Shown here in pieces: positions 28,980-37,857 of a DNA stretch of 53,741 nucleotides. The stretch is from positions 1 through 53,741 of the forward strand of contig CAZKHJ010000015.1 of assembly GCA_964552675.1 (NCBI GenBank), written 5' to 3'. The notes below the pieces were generated by a model. It was not told the origin of the DNA, did no database searches, and saw only the letters and a program-made list of their open reading frames with translations. The stretch comes from Sulfurimicrobium sp964552675 (GTDB taxonomy: Bacteria; Pseudomonadota; Gammaproteobacteria; Burkholderiales; Sulfuricellaceae). Position 1 is the first letter of the stretch. The number at the start of each line of letters is the position of its first letter. The position numbers were made by a program, and so were the translations under genes.

Positions 28980-29170
28980 AGTTTATATCCTGATACTAAT
29001 AGATAAGCGCGAATATTTTTATGGAACAACTCAATAATATTGTTTATTTTCAATATGATAAGTAACTTATAAAGGGCTGTATAAAACTGTGTATGAGCGT
29101 GCGTAATTTGGGGATTATTTTTGTGTTCATGAGCAGAAGGTCTCTTGTTCACAAAGCATCCACAGTTTGT
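28980..29170. other. Candidate oriC segment between dnaA and dnaN
   Basis: A 191-bp gap, with GC of about 28% over 28981-29100 by hand count, far below the neighbouring genes. It contains degenerate DnaA boxes: TTGTTCACA (29145-29153) and GCATCCACA (29156-29164) two bases apart on the plus strand, and TGTGTATGA (29088-29096, minus-oriented). The AT-rich block beside box-like sites resembles a DNA unwinding element. The other candidate is the dnaA-rpmH gap. Confidence 0.45.
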
Positions 29171-30502
29171 TCAACTTCTTAGAACCTGCAATAGCACGCT
29201 GATATCACGGGTTATTCCGGGTTCACTGATTTTCAGCTCTTCAATTTTTCGGCATGCATGCATTACGGTTGTATGATCACGGCCGCCGAATGCATCGCCA
29301 ATTTCGGGGAAGCTTAAATGGGTTAATTCCTTGGCAAGTGCCATAGCAACCTGACGTGGTCTGGCAACATTGCGAGTACGCTTTTTTGAATACATTTCGG
29401 CAACCTTGATTTTGTAATAATCAGCCACCGTTTTCTGGATATTCTCAATCGAAATCTGGCGATTTTGAACCTGCAATAGATCTTTAAGCGCTTCTTTAGC
29501 CAGTTCCAGACCTATGGTATGGCCAGTAAAACGTGAATACGCGATTACTTTTTTCAGGGCGCCTTCCAGTTCACGCACATTGGAACGAATTTGTTTGGCA
29601 ATAAAAAAGGCAACATCGTCGTCGAGATGAAAGCCCTCCACTTCAGCTTTCTTGAGCAGAATGGCAACCCGCATTTCCAGCTCGGGAGGTTCTATGGCTA
29701 CAGTAAGGCCCCATCCAAAACGTGAAATAAGGCGGTCTTCCATGCCGGATATCTGTTTGGGATATGTATCGCAGGTAATAATGACTTGCTTCTTGCTTTC
29801 GATCAGGGCGTTGAAAGCATAAAAGAATTCTTCCTGGGTACGTGCCTTGCCACTGAAGAACTGGATATCGTCAATCAGTAACAGATCAAGAGAGTGGTAA
29901 TAGCGTTTGAAATCATCAAAGGCTTTGTGCTGGTAAGCCCTTACTACGTCAGAAACATAACGTTCAGCATGGAGATAGCTGATTTTTGCGTTGCCATTCT
30001 GTTCCTGGATATAGTTGCCAATGGCTTGGATCAGGTGGGTTTTACCCAGACCTACACCACCATAGACGAATAGGGGGTTATATGCAGTTCCTGGATTTTC
30101 AGCCACCTGCAATGCAGCAGCACGCGCAAGCTGGTTGGCTTTGCCCGTGACAAAACTGGCAAAAGTAAAAGAGGGATTAAGCCCCGATTTCTCGTTTCTT
30201 CCAGAAAGCACGGCAGGGGTGGGAAGAGATTTTTTGATAGGGGTCTTGGTTTCTCTGGTTTCGCTGTTCTCTGCAACGGTCAGGGATAGCTGGATTGGGT
30301 GCGAAAAATGATCTTCTCCCATTTGTTCAAAACGATTTAGAAACTTGTCCTTGACCCACTGCAGAATGAAACGGTTGGGCGCTACAATGCGCATGCAATC
30401 CGGGCCCGATTCAAAGCGCAAGGGTTTGATCCAGTTGTTGAACTGCTGTGGAGTAAGTTCTTGCTCGAAACGGCTCAGACAGGCTTGCCAGAAAGTTTCC
30501 AT
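29171..30502 (-). CDS. dnaA: Chromosomal replication initiator DnaA
   Basis: Binds DnaA boxes and melts oriC. The 443-residue protein has domain I (METFWQACLSRFEQELTPQQ), a short linker, AAA+ domain III with Walker A GGVGLGKTH (148-156) and Walker B LLIDDIQFF, and the domain IV helix-turn-helix with GGRDHTTVMHACRKIEEL. It diverges from rpmH. A DnaA box (30590-30598) overlaps the -35 of its likely promoter, consistent with autoregulation. Confidence 0.98.
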   Translation of the reverse strand: METFWQACLSRFEQELTPQQFNNWIKPLRFESGPDCMRIVAPNRFILQWVKDKFLNRFEQMGEDHFSHPIQLSLTVAENSETRETKTPIKKSLPTPAVLSGRNEKSGLNPSFTFASFVTGKANQLARAAALQVAENPGTAYNPLFVYGGVGLGKTHLIQAIGNYIQEQNGNAKISYLHAERYVSDVVRAYQHKAFDDFKRYYHSLDLLLIDDIQFFSGKARTQEEFFYAFNALIESKKQVIITCDTYPKQISGMEDRLISRFGWGLTVAIEPPELEMRVAILLKKAEVEGFHLDDDVAFFIAKQIRSNVRELEGALKKVIAYSRFTGHTIGLELAKEALKDLLQVQNRQISIENIQKTVADYYKIKVAEMYSKKRTRNVARPRQVAMALAKELTHLSFPEIGDAFGGRDHTTVMHACRKIEELKISEPGITRDISVLLQVLRS

Positions 30503-30567
30503 TGATTGCCTAGCGTTGAAACAGAAAAAGCCGGGGAAGAGATAATAACCGGATAGACGACTCGCGC

Positions 30568-30596
30568 ATTGTAGCCCGATTAGGAGGACTTATCCA
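30568..30596 (-). promoter_or_regulatory. Putative dnaA promoter
   Basis: On the minus strand TGGATA (30596-30591, 4/6) and TACAAT (30573-30568, 5/6) are spaced 17 bp, 65 bases before the dnaA ATG. The -35 lies within the perfect DnaA box at 30590-30598. Confidence 0.45.
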
Positions 30597-30598
30597 CA
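30590..30598 (+). promoter_or_regulatory. Perfect DnaA box (TTATCCACA)
   Basis: An exact match to the high-affinity DnaA box in the dnaA-rpmH gap (30503-30690). It is the only perfect one I see between rpmH and dnaN. It may serve oriC, dnaA autoregulation or both. Confidence 0.75.
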
Positions 30599-30618
30599 GC
30601 CTGCAAGATTAATAGTGG

Positions 30619-30648
30619 TTGACAGGGTATGGGTATAAGTAGTTAAAT
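30619..30648 (+). promoter_or_regulatory. Putative promoter of rpmH-rnpA-yidD-yidC
   Basis: A perfect TTGACA (30619-30624) is followed by TTAAAT (30643-30648, 4/6) at 18 bp. It ends 42 bases before the rpmH ATG, which has an AAGAGGAA Shine-Dalgarno region. Confidence 0.45.
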
Positions 30649-30690
30649 TACGGGTTCTCAGTATCTGTAAAGCAACAAGAGGAATTTATT

Positions 30691-30825
30691 ATGAAACGCA
30701 CATTTCAGCCTTCAGTGGTTAAACGCAAGCGTACCCATGGCTTTCGTGCCAGAATGAAAACTCCTGCGGGTCGCGCCATTATCAATAGTCGCCGCGCCAG
30801 TGGAAGGGCACGTCTGGCTGTTTGA
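30691..30825 (+). CDS. rpmH: 50S ribosomal protein L34
   Basis: A 44-residue, highly basic ribosomal protein opening MKRTFQPSVVKRKRTHGFRA and ending RASGRARLAV, the complete family length. A clear AAGAGG site precedes it. It is followed by rnpA, the conserved pair near the origin. Confidence 0.98.
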   Translation: MKRTFQPSVVKRKRTHGFRARMKTPAGRAIINSRRASGRARLAV

Positions 30826-30856
30826 TCAGGTTCCCTGTTTAAACCAGCTTAACGCA

Positions 30857-31234
30857 ATGAACGGCTTTGGATTTTCCAGGCCGAAGCATTTAGTAAAAAC
30901 GGATGATATTTCATCCGTTTTTAGTTTCAACCGTCGTTTTTCCAGCGAGCATTTTCAGGTACTGGTCAAACCGGGTGCATGTGAGTTTGCACGCATGGCG
31001 GTAATCGTCAGCAAAAAGACGGCACGTCTGGCGACAGCACGGAATTATATCAAACGCGTTGCGCGCGAAGTTTTCCGTCTGCAGCAACACGATCTTGCGG
31101 GCCTGGACATTGTGGTAAGAGTGCGAAAAAGTTTCACACAGGCCAAGTACCCTGTAATTTCCAGTGAGTTGCGGGAGCAATTGAACCTGGCAAGGAAAAA
31201 CTTTGTTCTACCCAGGTTGCAGGACATGTCATGA
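30857..31234 (+). CDS. rnpA: Ribonuclease P protein component
   Basis: Protein subunit that assists RNase P RNA in maturing tRNA 5' ends. The 125-residue product has the RNR motif TARNYIKRVAREVFR and the basic beta-sheet face (FARMAVIVSKKTARLA). I chose ATG 30857; upstream in-frame GTG 30800 would overlap rpmH and add unrelated residues. No strong Shine-Dalgarno is seen, so it may depend on rpmH translation. Its stop overlaps the yidD start (ATGA). Confidence 0.93.
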   Translation: MNGFGFSRPKHLVKTDDISSVFSFNRRFSSEHFQVLVKPGACEFARMAVIVSKKTARLATARNYIKRVAREVFRLQQHDLAGLDIVVRVRKSFTQAKYPVISSELREQLNLARKNFVLPRLQDMS

Positions 31235-31440
31235 CTCGAGTGTTGCTGCTACTGATCAGAGCCTATCAGCTTTTGATCAGCCCCATGCTGGGGCCCTCTT
31301 GCCGCTTTACGCCAACCTGCTCCGAGTATGCTGCCCAGGCACTGAAAAAATATGGCGCCCTGAAGGGTGCATGGCTGAGTATCAAACGTGTTGGCCGCTG
31401 TCATCCCTGGCATGACGGCGGATATGATCCCTTACCTTAG
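31231..31440 (+). CDS. yidD: Membrane protein insertion efficiency factor YidD
   Basis: A 69-residue inner-membrane-associated protein that aids YidC/Sec insertion. The family pattern is clear: IRAYQLLISPMLGPSCRF with the conserved CRFTPTCSEYA cysteines, and C-terminal RCHPWHDGGYDPLP. It is coupled to rnpA by a four-base overlap and lies seven bases before yidC. Confidence 0.95.
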   Translation: MTRVLLLLIRAYQLLISPMLGPSCRFTPTCSEYAAQALKKYGALKGAWLSIKRVGRCHPWHDGGYDPLP

Positions 31441-31447
31441 GTAAACC

Positions 31448-33088
31448 ATGGATACCCAAAGACTCATATTGTTCGTTGTATTTTCTTTCTCGATCCTGAT
31501 GCTGTGGGATGCCTGGCAGAAGGAACAGCATCCCGTCCCTGTTCAGACTTCTCCCGCTATTGTTGCAAGCACGCCAACACCCAGTGCTGCACTGACTGCC
31601 AATGCTCCGGGTATCGCGACGGAAACGGTAGCCAAGCTTGAAAAAGGGGAGAAATTACAGGTATTCACCGATACCCTGTATGTGGAAATCAACACCGCTG
31701 GTGGCGATATTCGCCGTCTCGAACTGCTTAAGCACCATGATGCTGCGGACAAGAACAAAAATTTTGTTCTGATGGCAGATGAAAAACCGCATCTCTACAT
31801 TGCCCAATCTGGCCTGATTGGTCAGGGACTGCCAACGCACAAAACACTATTTTCTGCCCAGGAAAAAGAGTATCGCTTGGCAGATGGTGCCGGGGAACTA
31901 AAGGTTACGCTGACTGCCTCGGAAGCCGCGGGTATCAAGGTAGAAAAGATTTTCACCTTCCATCGCGATAGTTATGTGGTTGACGTGGAATACAAAATCC
32001 AGAATGGGAGTACGGCCAGCCTGACGCCAAACGCCTATTTTCAATTGGTGCGGGACAACTCCGCGGCGGGCGGCAACTCCATGTTTATTAACACCTATAC
32101 CGGGGCGGCGATTTATACCGATAAACACAAATTCCAGAAAGTTGCGTTCACTGATATTGCAAAAGGCAAGACGGAATTCGAAAAACACAGTAATGATGGC
32201 TGGGTGGCCATGTTGCAGCATTACTTTGTTAGTGCCTGGCTGCCAAAGGAAGGGGTGGCGCGCGAATTTTACACCAGGCAACAGGGAGAAAATCTTTATG
32301 CTGCAGGTGTGATCGTCCCGGTTGGCACCATCGCCGCCGGGTCGAACGGTACGATTTCCGTGCCTCTTTATGCGGGTCCGGAGGAGCAGGACAAGCTGAG
32401 CAAACTTGCGCCAGGCCTGGATCTGACGGTGGATTATGGCTGGCTGACAGTAATTGCTGCGCCTTTGTTCTGGATTCTGGCCATGATTCACAAAGCCGTC
32501 GGCAACTGGGGTGTAGCCATTATCCTGCTGACGGTGCTGATCAAGCTGGCCTTTTACCCCCTTTCCGCGAAAAGCTACCGCTCCATGGCGCATATGCGCG
32601 TACTGGGGCCGAAGCTGCAGAAACTCAAGGAACATTATGGCGATGATCGCCAGCGCCTGCACCAGGCCATGATGGACTTGTACAAAACCGAGAAAATCAA
32701 TCCGCTTGGTGGCTGTTTGCCGGTGTTGGTGCAGATTCCGGTATTCATTGCACTCTACTGGGTATTGCTGGCCAGCGTGGAAATGCGCCATGCGCCGTTC
32801 ATGCTGTGGATCCAGGATCTCTCGGCTGCTGATCCCTATTATGTGCTACCCATCGTCATGGGCTTGACCATGATCATCCAGACCAAGCTCAACCCCACGC
32901 CACCAGATCCGATCCAGGCCAAGGTGATGATGATAATGCCGTTTGCCTTCAGCATTTTCTTCTTCTTCTTCCCCGCAGGTCTGGTGCTTTACTGGGTGGT
33001 GAACAATGTTCTCTCCATTGCCCAGCAGTGGCAAATTACGCGCACCGCCGAACAGGCACAGACAGCCAAAGGACATGGTAAGCGCTGA
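31448..33088 (+). CDS. yidC: Membrane protein insertase YidC
   Basis: Inserts and folds inner-membrane proteins, including the Fo subunit c encoded nearby. The 546 residues have an N-terminal membrane anchor (LILFVVFSFSILMLWDAW), a large periplasmic beta-domain (about 45-335), then the conserved five-helix core with a positively charged hydrophilic groove (NWGVAIILLTVLIKLAFYPLS, YRSMAHMRVLGPKLQKLKEH and GGCLPVLVQIPVFIALYWVLL). The last 14 bases overlap mnmE. Confidence 0.97.
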   Translation: MDTQRLILFVVFSFSILMLWDAWQKEQHPVPVQTSPAIVASTPTPSAALTANAPGIATETVAKLEKGEKLQVFTDTLYVEINTAGGDIRRLELLKHHDAADKNKNFVLMADEKPHLYIAQSGLIGQGLPTHKTLFSAQEKEYRLADGAGELKVTLTASEAAGIKVEKIFTFHRDSYVVDVEYKIQNGSTASLTPNAYFQLVRDNSAAGGNSMFINTYTGAAIYTDKHKFQKVAFTDIAKGKTEFEKHSNDGWVAMLQHYFVSAWLPKEGVAREFYTRQQGENLYAAGVIVPVGTIAAGSNGTISVPLYAGPEEQDKLSKLAPGLDLTVDYGWLTVIAAPLFWILAMIHKAVGNWGVAIILLTVLIKLAFYPLSAKSYRSMAHMRVLGPKLQKLKEHYGDDRQRLHQAMMDLYKTEKINPLGGCLPVLVQIPVFIALYWVLLASVEMRHAPFMLWIQDLSAADPYYVLPIVMGLTMIIQTKLNPTPPDPIQAKVMMIMPFAFSIFFFFFPAGLVLYWVVNNVLSIAQQWQITRTAEQAQTAKGHGKR

Positions 33089-34409
33089 CACTATCGCCGC
33101 GGTTGCCACCGCCCCGGGGCGTGGCGGTATCGGCGTGGTGCGGGTGTCGGGAACGGGGCTGGCAAGCTTTGCCCAGGCGCTTCTGGGCCGCGTCCCTGGC
33201 TTCCGCCATGCCACGCTAAGTAATTTCCTTGATGACGATGCTTCGGTCATTGATCAGGGCATTGCACTGTTTTTCCCCGCGCCGCATTCCTTTACCGGCG
33301 AAGACGTACTCGAATTGCAGGGGCATGGTGGCAATGCTGTGATGCAGCGCTTGCTCAAACGTTGCCTGGCGCTGGGTGCGCGCCTGGCTGAGCCGGGAGA
33401 ATTCACCCGGCGTGCGTTCCTCAATGACAAGCTTGATCTGGCCCAGGCGGAAAGTGTCGCCGATTTGATTGACGCCGCCAGCGAGGAGGCCGCGAAAAGT
33501 GCCATGCGTTCGCTACAGGGCGAGTTTTCGCATGCCATCCATGAAATCGTCGCCCGCCTGATTGACCTGCGCATGCTGGTGGAAGCCTGCATCGACTTCC
33601 CCGATGAGGATATCGATTTTCTTGAGGCGGCAGATGCGATTGGCAAACTTGCCCATGTAAGGGAACGGCTGGAGCGGCTCTTTGCCAGCGCAAAGCAGGG
33701 CAGCCTTTTGCGCGAAGGTGTTCATGTTGTTCTGGTTGGCCAGCCCAATGTAGGCAAATCCAGCCTTCTCAACCAACTGGCCGGTGATGAAATCGCCATT
33801 GTTACGCCGATAGCCGGCACTACGCGAGACACGGTACGCGAGGAAATCGATATCCAGGGGGTGCCATTTCACATTATTGATACTGCGGGACTGCGGGATA
33901 CGAGTTGCGAAGTTGAGCAGATCGGCATTACACGTACTTGGGCTGCGGTGGAGAAGGCCTCCCTGGTGTTGCTCCTGCTTGATGCCAGAGCGGGCGAAGG
34001 CGAGCAGGACCGGGCGATTCTGGCTCGTTTGCCTGCCCAGTTGCCGGTCGTCAAGGTATTTAACAAAATGGATCTCCTGACTGATCCTGCAGAACTGGAG
34101 CAGGATGGTTCGTCGGTTTATGTTTCCGCAAAAACTGGCGCGGGGCTTAATATGCTATGCCAAAAGCTGCTGACTCTGGTTGGGTGGGAACAAACCGGCG
34201 AGGGCGTCTTCATGGCGCGTGCCCGACATCTGCGAGCATTGGCAATGGCCCGGGAGCATATCGATCTTGCCGGAAAAAACTGGCGTCAGCTGGAGTTTTT
34301 TGCCGAGGAGTTGAAGCTGGCCCAGAATGCACTGGGCAGCATTACCGGCGAGTTCAGTGCTGACGACTTGCTGGGCGAGATTTTTAGCCGCTTCTGTATT
34401 GGCAAATAA
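33075..34409 (+). CDS. mnmE: tRNA modification GTPase MnmE
   Basis: With MnmG it makes the 5-carboxymethylaminomethyl group on wobble U34. The 444 residues comprise an N-terminal folate-binding domain (TIAAVATAPGRGGIGVVRVSG), a helical domain, and an inserted G domain with G1 GQPNVGKSS (about 222), G2 TTRD, G3 DTAGLRDT and G4 NKMD. The C-terminal FCIGK carries the catalytic Cys. I chose the ATG at 33075 (MVSADTI) and discarded an in-frame upstream start inside yidC. Confidence 0.97.
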   Translation: MVSADTIAAVATAPGRGGIGVVRVSGTGLASFAQALLGRVPGFRHATLSNFLDDDASVIDQGIALFFPAPHSFTGEDVLELQGHGGNAVMQRLLKRCLALGARLAEPGEFTRRAFLNDKLDLAQAESVADLIDAASEEAAKSAMRSLQGEFSHAIHEIVARLIDLRMLVEACIDFPDEDIDFLEAADAIGKLAHVRERLERLFASAKQGSLLREGVHVVLVGQPNVGKSSLLNQLAGDEIAIVTPIAGTTRDTVREEIDIQGVPFHIIDTAGLRDTSCEVEQIGITRTWAAVEKASLVLLLLDARAGEGEQDRAILARLPAQLPVVKVFNKMDLLTDPAELEQDGSSVYVSAKTGAGLNMLCQKLLTLVGWEQTGEGVFMARARHLRALAMAREHIDLAGKNWRQLEFFAEELKLAQNALGSITGEFSADDLLGEIFSRFCIGK

Positions 34410-34431
34410 CTGATTTTAAATACTATCTCAT

Positions 34432-34447
34432 GGTTTCACGTGAAACA
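34432..34447. other. parS centromere-like site between mnmE and mnmG
   Basis: GGTTTCACGTGAAACA contains the complete 14-bp GTTTCACGTGAAAC palindrome. It sits 23 bases past the mnmE stop and 87 before the mnmG start, 3.4 kb from parB. The same gap holds a weak promoter candidate for mnmG (CTGACG at 34474, TATTAT at 34498, 18 bp apart). Confidence 0.85.
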
Positions 34448-34533
34448 GGCAGGCTTGGGTATTACTCAAGATGCTGACGTGACACGAACTTTTGTCGTAT
34501 TATTCCCGTCCCCAAACTCCTAACCAGTTTTCC

Positions 34534-36429
34534 ATGCTGTTTCCCTCAAAATTCGATGTGATCGTGGTTGGCGGCGGCCATGCAGGCACAGAAGCGGCGC
34601 TGGCTGCGGCGCGTATGGGGCGCAAGACCTTGCTGCTGACCCATAATATCGAAACGTTGGGACAAATGTCGTGCAACCCGGCCATAGGGGGCATTGGCAA
34701 AGGCCATCTGGTCCGGGAAATTGACGCGCTGGGCGGAGCCATGGCGGCCGCCACGGATGAGGGCGGGATCCAGTTCCGCATTCTTAATTCGAGCAAGGGC
34801 CCTGCGGTACGCGCAACACGCGCGCAGGCAGATCGCCTGTTGTACCGGCAGGCAATCCGCCGGCGCCTTGAAAACCAGGCCAATCTGTGGCTGTTTCAAC
34901 AGGCGGTGGATGATTTCACGATTTCCGGGGATCAGATTACCGGCGTGGTTACCCAGCTTGGTTTGCGTTTCGAGGCGCGTGCGGTTGTATTGACGGCGGG
35001 AACATTCCTGGCCGGGCTGGTGCATGTCGGGCAGGCCAGCTATCAGGCGGGTCGCGCCGGCGATCCGCCGGCGATCAGCCTGGCCCACCGCTTGCGTGAG
35101 CTGAATCTTCCTGTCGGACGTCTCAAGACCGGCACGCCCCCGCGTATAGATGGCCGCAGCCTGGACTACTCGGTCATGACTGAGCAGGCAGGGGACGACC
35201 CGGTTCCGGTGTTTTCCTATCTGGGTTCGCCAGACCAGCACCCACGCCAGGTTTCGTGCTGGATCACATATACCAATGAGCGCACGCATGACATCATCCG
35301 TGGCGGGCTTGACCGCTCGCCGCTGTATACCGGCGTGATAGAGGGCGTGGGCCCGCGCTATTGTCCCTCCATCGAGGACAAGATCATGCGTTTTGCCGAC
35401 AAGGATATGCATCAGATTTTTGTCGAGCCGGAGGGGCTGCATACTCATGAGATCTATCCCAACGGGATTTCCACCAGCTTGCCGTTCGATGTGCAGTACG
35501 AGCTGGTGCGTTCGATTCGCGGCTTCGAAAATGCCCATATCACCCGCCCGGGTTATGCCATCGAATATGATTATTTTGATCCTCGCGGCTTGAGGGCTTC
35601 GCTTGAAACCAAAGCCATCCGCGGCCTATTTTTCGCTGGCCAGATCAATGGCACCACTGGTTATGAAGAAGCCGCCGCCCAGGGTTTGCTGGCGGGGATC
35701 AATGCCGGTTTATTGGCTTCCGACCGCGAGTCCTGGAGTCCGAGCCGCGATCAGGCCTATCTTGGTGTAATGGTGGATGACCTGATTACGCGCGGGGTTT
35801 CGGAACCTTACCGCATGTTTACCAGCCGCGCCGAGTACCGTCTGTTGCTCAGGGAAGACAATGCTGATTTGCGCCTGACCGAGATGGGGCGCGAACTGGG
35901 CGTGGTGGACGATGCGCGTTGGGCCGCGTTTTCGCGTAAACGCGATGCTGTCGCGCAGGAAAAGGAGCGCCTGAGAAGCACTTGGGTCAATCCAAAAATC
36001 GTCGATGTGGCTGCGGCAGAACGAGTGCTGGGCCAGGCTATCGAACGAGAATATTCGCTGCTCGATTTGTTGCGGCGCCCCCAGGTCACTTATCAGTCCC
36101 TGATGACCCTGCCGGGTGCGGGTGAGGGCCTGAGTAACGCGCAAATGGCCGAACAGGTCGAGATCCAGGCCAAATATCAGGGCTATATCGATCGCCAGCA
36201 GGAAGAAATCGAGCGTCATCATCATTACGAAGCCCTGCGTCTGCCGCCTGATATGGATTACGGCAAGGTGCATGGCCTGTCCATCGAAGTGAAGCAGAAG
36301 CTGGCGCAGCACCGGCCAGAAACGCTGGGACAGGCGGCGCGGGTATCCGGTATCACGCCGGCGGCGATTTCCCTGCTGCTGGTCTACCTGAAGCGCATAC
36401 AGGGCCGCGCGGAACGGAAAAGCGCATGA
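34534..36429 (+). CDS. mnmG: tRNA uridine-5-carboxymethylaminomethyl modification enzyme MnmG (GidA)
   Basis: FAD-dependent partner of MnmE. The 631-residue protein has an N-terminal FAD dinucleotide motif (VIVVGGGHAGTEAALAAARMG), CNPAIGGIGKGHLVREIDALGG, TGTPPRIDGRSLDY and FAGQINGTTGYEEAAAQGLL, then the helical C-terminal MnmE-binding region. I chose ATG 34534 (MLFPSKFDV); a TTG at 34492 would add 14 unrelated residues. Its stop overlaps rsmG (ATGA). Confidence 0.97.
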   Translation: MLFPSKFDVIVVGGGHAGTEAALAAARMGRKTLLLTHNIETLGQMSCNPAIGGIGKGHLVREIDALGGAMAAATDEGGIQFRILNSSKGPAVRATRAQADRLLYRQAIRRRLENQANLWLFQQAVDDFTISGDQITGVVTQLGLRFEARAVVLTAGTFLAGLVHVGQASYQAGRAGDPPAISLAHRLRELNLPVGRLKTGTPPRIDGRSLDYSVMTEQAGDDPVPVFSYLGSPDQHPRQVSCWITYTNERTHDIIRGGLDRSPLYTGVIEGVGPRYCPSIEDKIMRFADKDMHQIFVEPEGLHTHEIYPNGISTSLPFDVQYELVRSIRGFENAHITRPGYAIEYDYFDPRGLRASLETKAIRGLFFAGQINGTTGYEEAAAQGLLAGINAGLLASDRESWSPSRDQAYLGVMVDDLITRGVSEPYRMFTSRAEYRLLLREDNADLRLTEMGRELGVVDDARWAAFSRKRDAVAQEKERLRSTWVNPKIVDVAAAERVLGQAIEREYSLLDLLRRPQVTYQSLMTLPGAGEGLSNAQMAEQVEIQAKYQGYIDRQQEEIERHHHYEALRLPPDMDYGKVHGLSIEVKQKLAQHRPETLGQAARVSGITPAAISLLLVYLKRIQGRAERKSA

Positions 36430-37046
36430 ACCTGGGCGAAAAGCTGGCAAAAGGACTCGGACATCTCCGTCTTTCCCTGAGCGCGGCGCAGCAGCAAAAG
36501 TTGCTGGATTACATTGCACTGCTGCAGAAGTGGAACCGTGTATACAACCTTACTGCGATACGTGATCCGGAAGGCATGCTTTATCATCATCTGCTCGACA
36601 GCCTGGCGGTGTTGCCCTGGGTAAGTGCCGGCCGCCTGATTGATGTGGGGACGGGTGGCGGGCTGCCGGGAATCCCGCTGGCCATTGCCAGGCCCGAGTT
36701 GCAAATCACCTTGCTGGACAGCAATCACAAGAAAACCACCTTTCTGCGCCAGGCCTGTATCGAACTGGGATTGAGCAATGTGGCGGTGGAGTGTCTGCGG
36801 GTCGACACGTATGTGCCGCCACAGCCATTCGACATGGTTATTTCACGTGCGTTTTCCGATTTGTCCGAGTTTGTGCAGCTGACCGCGCGCCTGTGCCGCC
36901 CCGGCGGAGAGCTGCTGGCAATGAAGGGCATCTACCCCCACGACGAACTGACCCGGCTGCCATCCGAATTCAGCCGGAACGAAGTCGTTGCGCTCAATGT
37001 CCCGGGACTTGAAGCGCAGCGCCACCTAGTGATAATCAGGGTTTGA
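36426..37046 (+). CDS. rsmG: 16S rRNA m7G527 methyltransferase RsmG (GidB)
   Basis: A 206-residue SAM-dependent methyltransferase acting on G527 of 16S rRNA. The opening helix region (LLDYIALLQKWNRVYNLTAIRD) and the SAM motif LIDVGTGGGLPGIPLAIARP are typical, as is SRAFSDLSEFV. It is translationally coupled to mnmG by a four-base overlap, and its stop is directly followed by parA. Confidence 0.97.
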   Translation: MNLGEKLAKGLGHLRLSLSAAQQQKLLDYIALLQKWNRVYNLTAIRDPEGMLYHHLLDSLAVLPWVSAGRLIDVGTGGGLPGIPLAIARPELQITLLDSNHKKTTFLRQACIELGLSNVAVECLRVDTYVPPQPFDMVISRAFSDLSEFVQLTARLCRPGGELLAMKGIYPHDELTRLPSEFSRNEVVALNVPGLEAQRHLVIIRV

Positions 37047-37048
37047 CC

Positions 37049-37834
37049 ATGGCCAGAATCATTGCGGTAACCAATCAGAAAGGCGGCGTAGGGAAGACCA
37101 CCACCACCGTCAATCTCGCTGCCAGCCTTGCCGCCACCAGACGCAGGGTGTTGATGGTGGATCTTGACCCCCAGGGCAACGCCACCATGGGCAGCGGGGT
37201 GGAAAAAGACCGGCTGGAACGCACTGTTTACCATGTCCTGCTGGAGCAGAATGCGCTGAGCGAGGTGCGTGTTTCATCCGCCAGCGGCAAATATGACCTG
37301 ATTCCCGCCAACCGCGAACTGGCCGGCGCAGAAGTTGAACTGGTGCAGGAAATGGCGCGTGAGTGGCGGCTCAAGCGGGCGCTGGAAAGCATCGCAGCGG
37401 AATATGATTATGTCCTGCTCGATTGCCCTCCTGCGCTCAATCTGCTGACCGTAAACGGCCTGTGCGCCGCTCAGGCCGTGATGATCCCGATGCAGTGCGA
37501 ATACTATGCCCTGGAGGGCTTGAGCGATCTGGTTAAAACCATCAAGCGGGTGCGCGCGCACCTGAACCCGCAACTGGAGATCGAGGGGCTGCTGCGTACC
37601 ATGTTTGATCCGCGCAATGCCTTGGCGCAGCAGGTTTCCGCCCAACTGCAGCAGCACTTTGGTGACAAGGTGTATCGTACAGTCATTCCGCGCAACATCC
37701 GTCTGGCGGAGGCCCCCAGCTATGGCGTGCCGGTGCTGTATCACGATAAGGGTTCAAAGGGTGCCCAGGCCTATCTGGCCCTGGCCGGTGAAATGATTGG
37801 CAAGCACGATGCGGCTGAACGAGCGGGCATCTGA
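37049..37834 (+). CDS. parA: Chromosome partitioning ATPase ParA
   Basis: Walker-type ATPase that moves ParB-parS complexes over the nucleoid. The 261 residues start MARIIAVTNQKGGVGKTTTT with the deviant Walker A (signature Lys in KGGVGKT), then VDLDPQGNATMG and LLDCPPALNLLTVNGL. The absence of an N-terminal DNA-binding domain marks the chromosomal (Soj-like) type. I prefer the ATG at 37049, two codons after a TTG at 37043. It is followed by parB after 23 bases. Confidence 0.97.
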   Translation: MARIIAVTNQKGGVGKTTTTVNLAASLAATRRRVLMVDLDPQGNATMGSGVEKDRLERTVYHVLLEQNALSEVRVSSASGKYDLIPANRELAGAEVELVQEMAREWRLKRALESIAAEYDYVLLDCPPALNLLTVNGLCAAQAVMIPMQCEYYALEGLSDLVKTIKRVRAHLNPQLEIEGLLRTMFDPRNALAQQVSAQLQQHFGDKVYRTVIPRNIRLAEAPSYGVPVLYHDKGSKGAQAYLALAGEMIGKHDAAERAGI

Positions 37835-37857
37835 CAGATTTAAGGGATGAATTAGGA

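Noticed and set aside
33006..33074. Longer N-terminus for MnmE starting inside yidC
   Set aside because: The extra residues overlap the YidC C-terminus and do not resemble MnmE, which begins at the TIAAVATAPGRGG region.
36838..36853. TTTCACGTG within rsmG as another parS
   Set aside because: Only the left half of the palindrome matches; the right half diverges (CGTTTTC).
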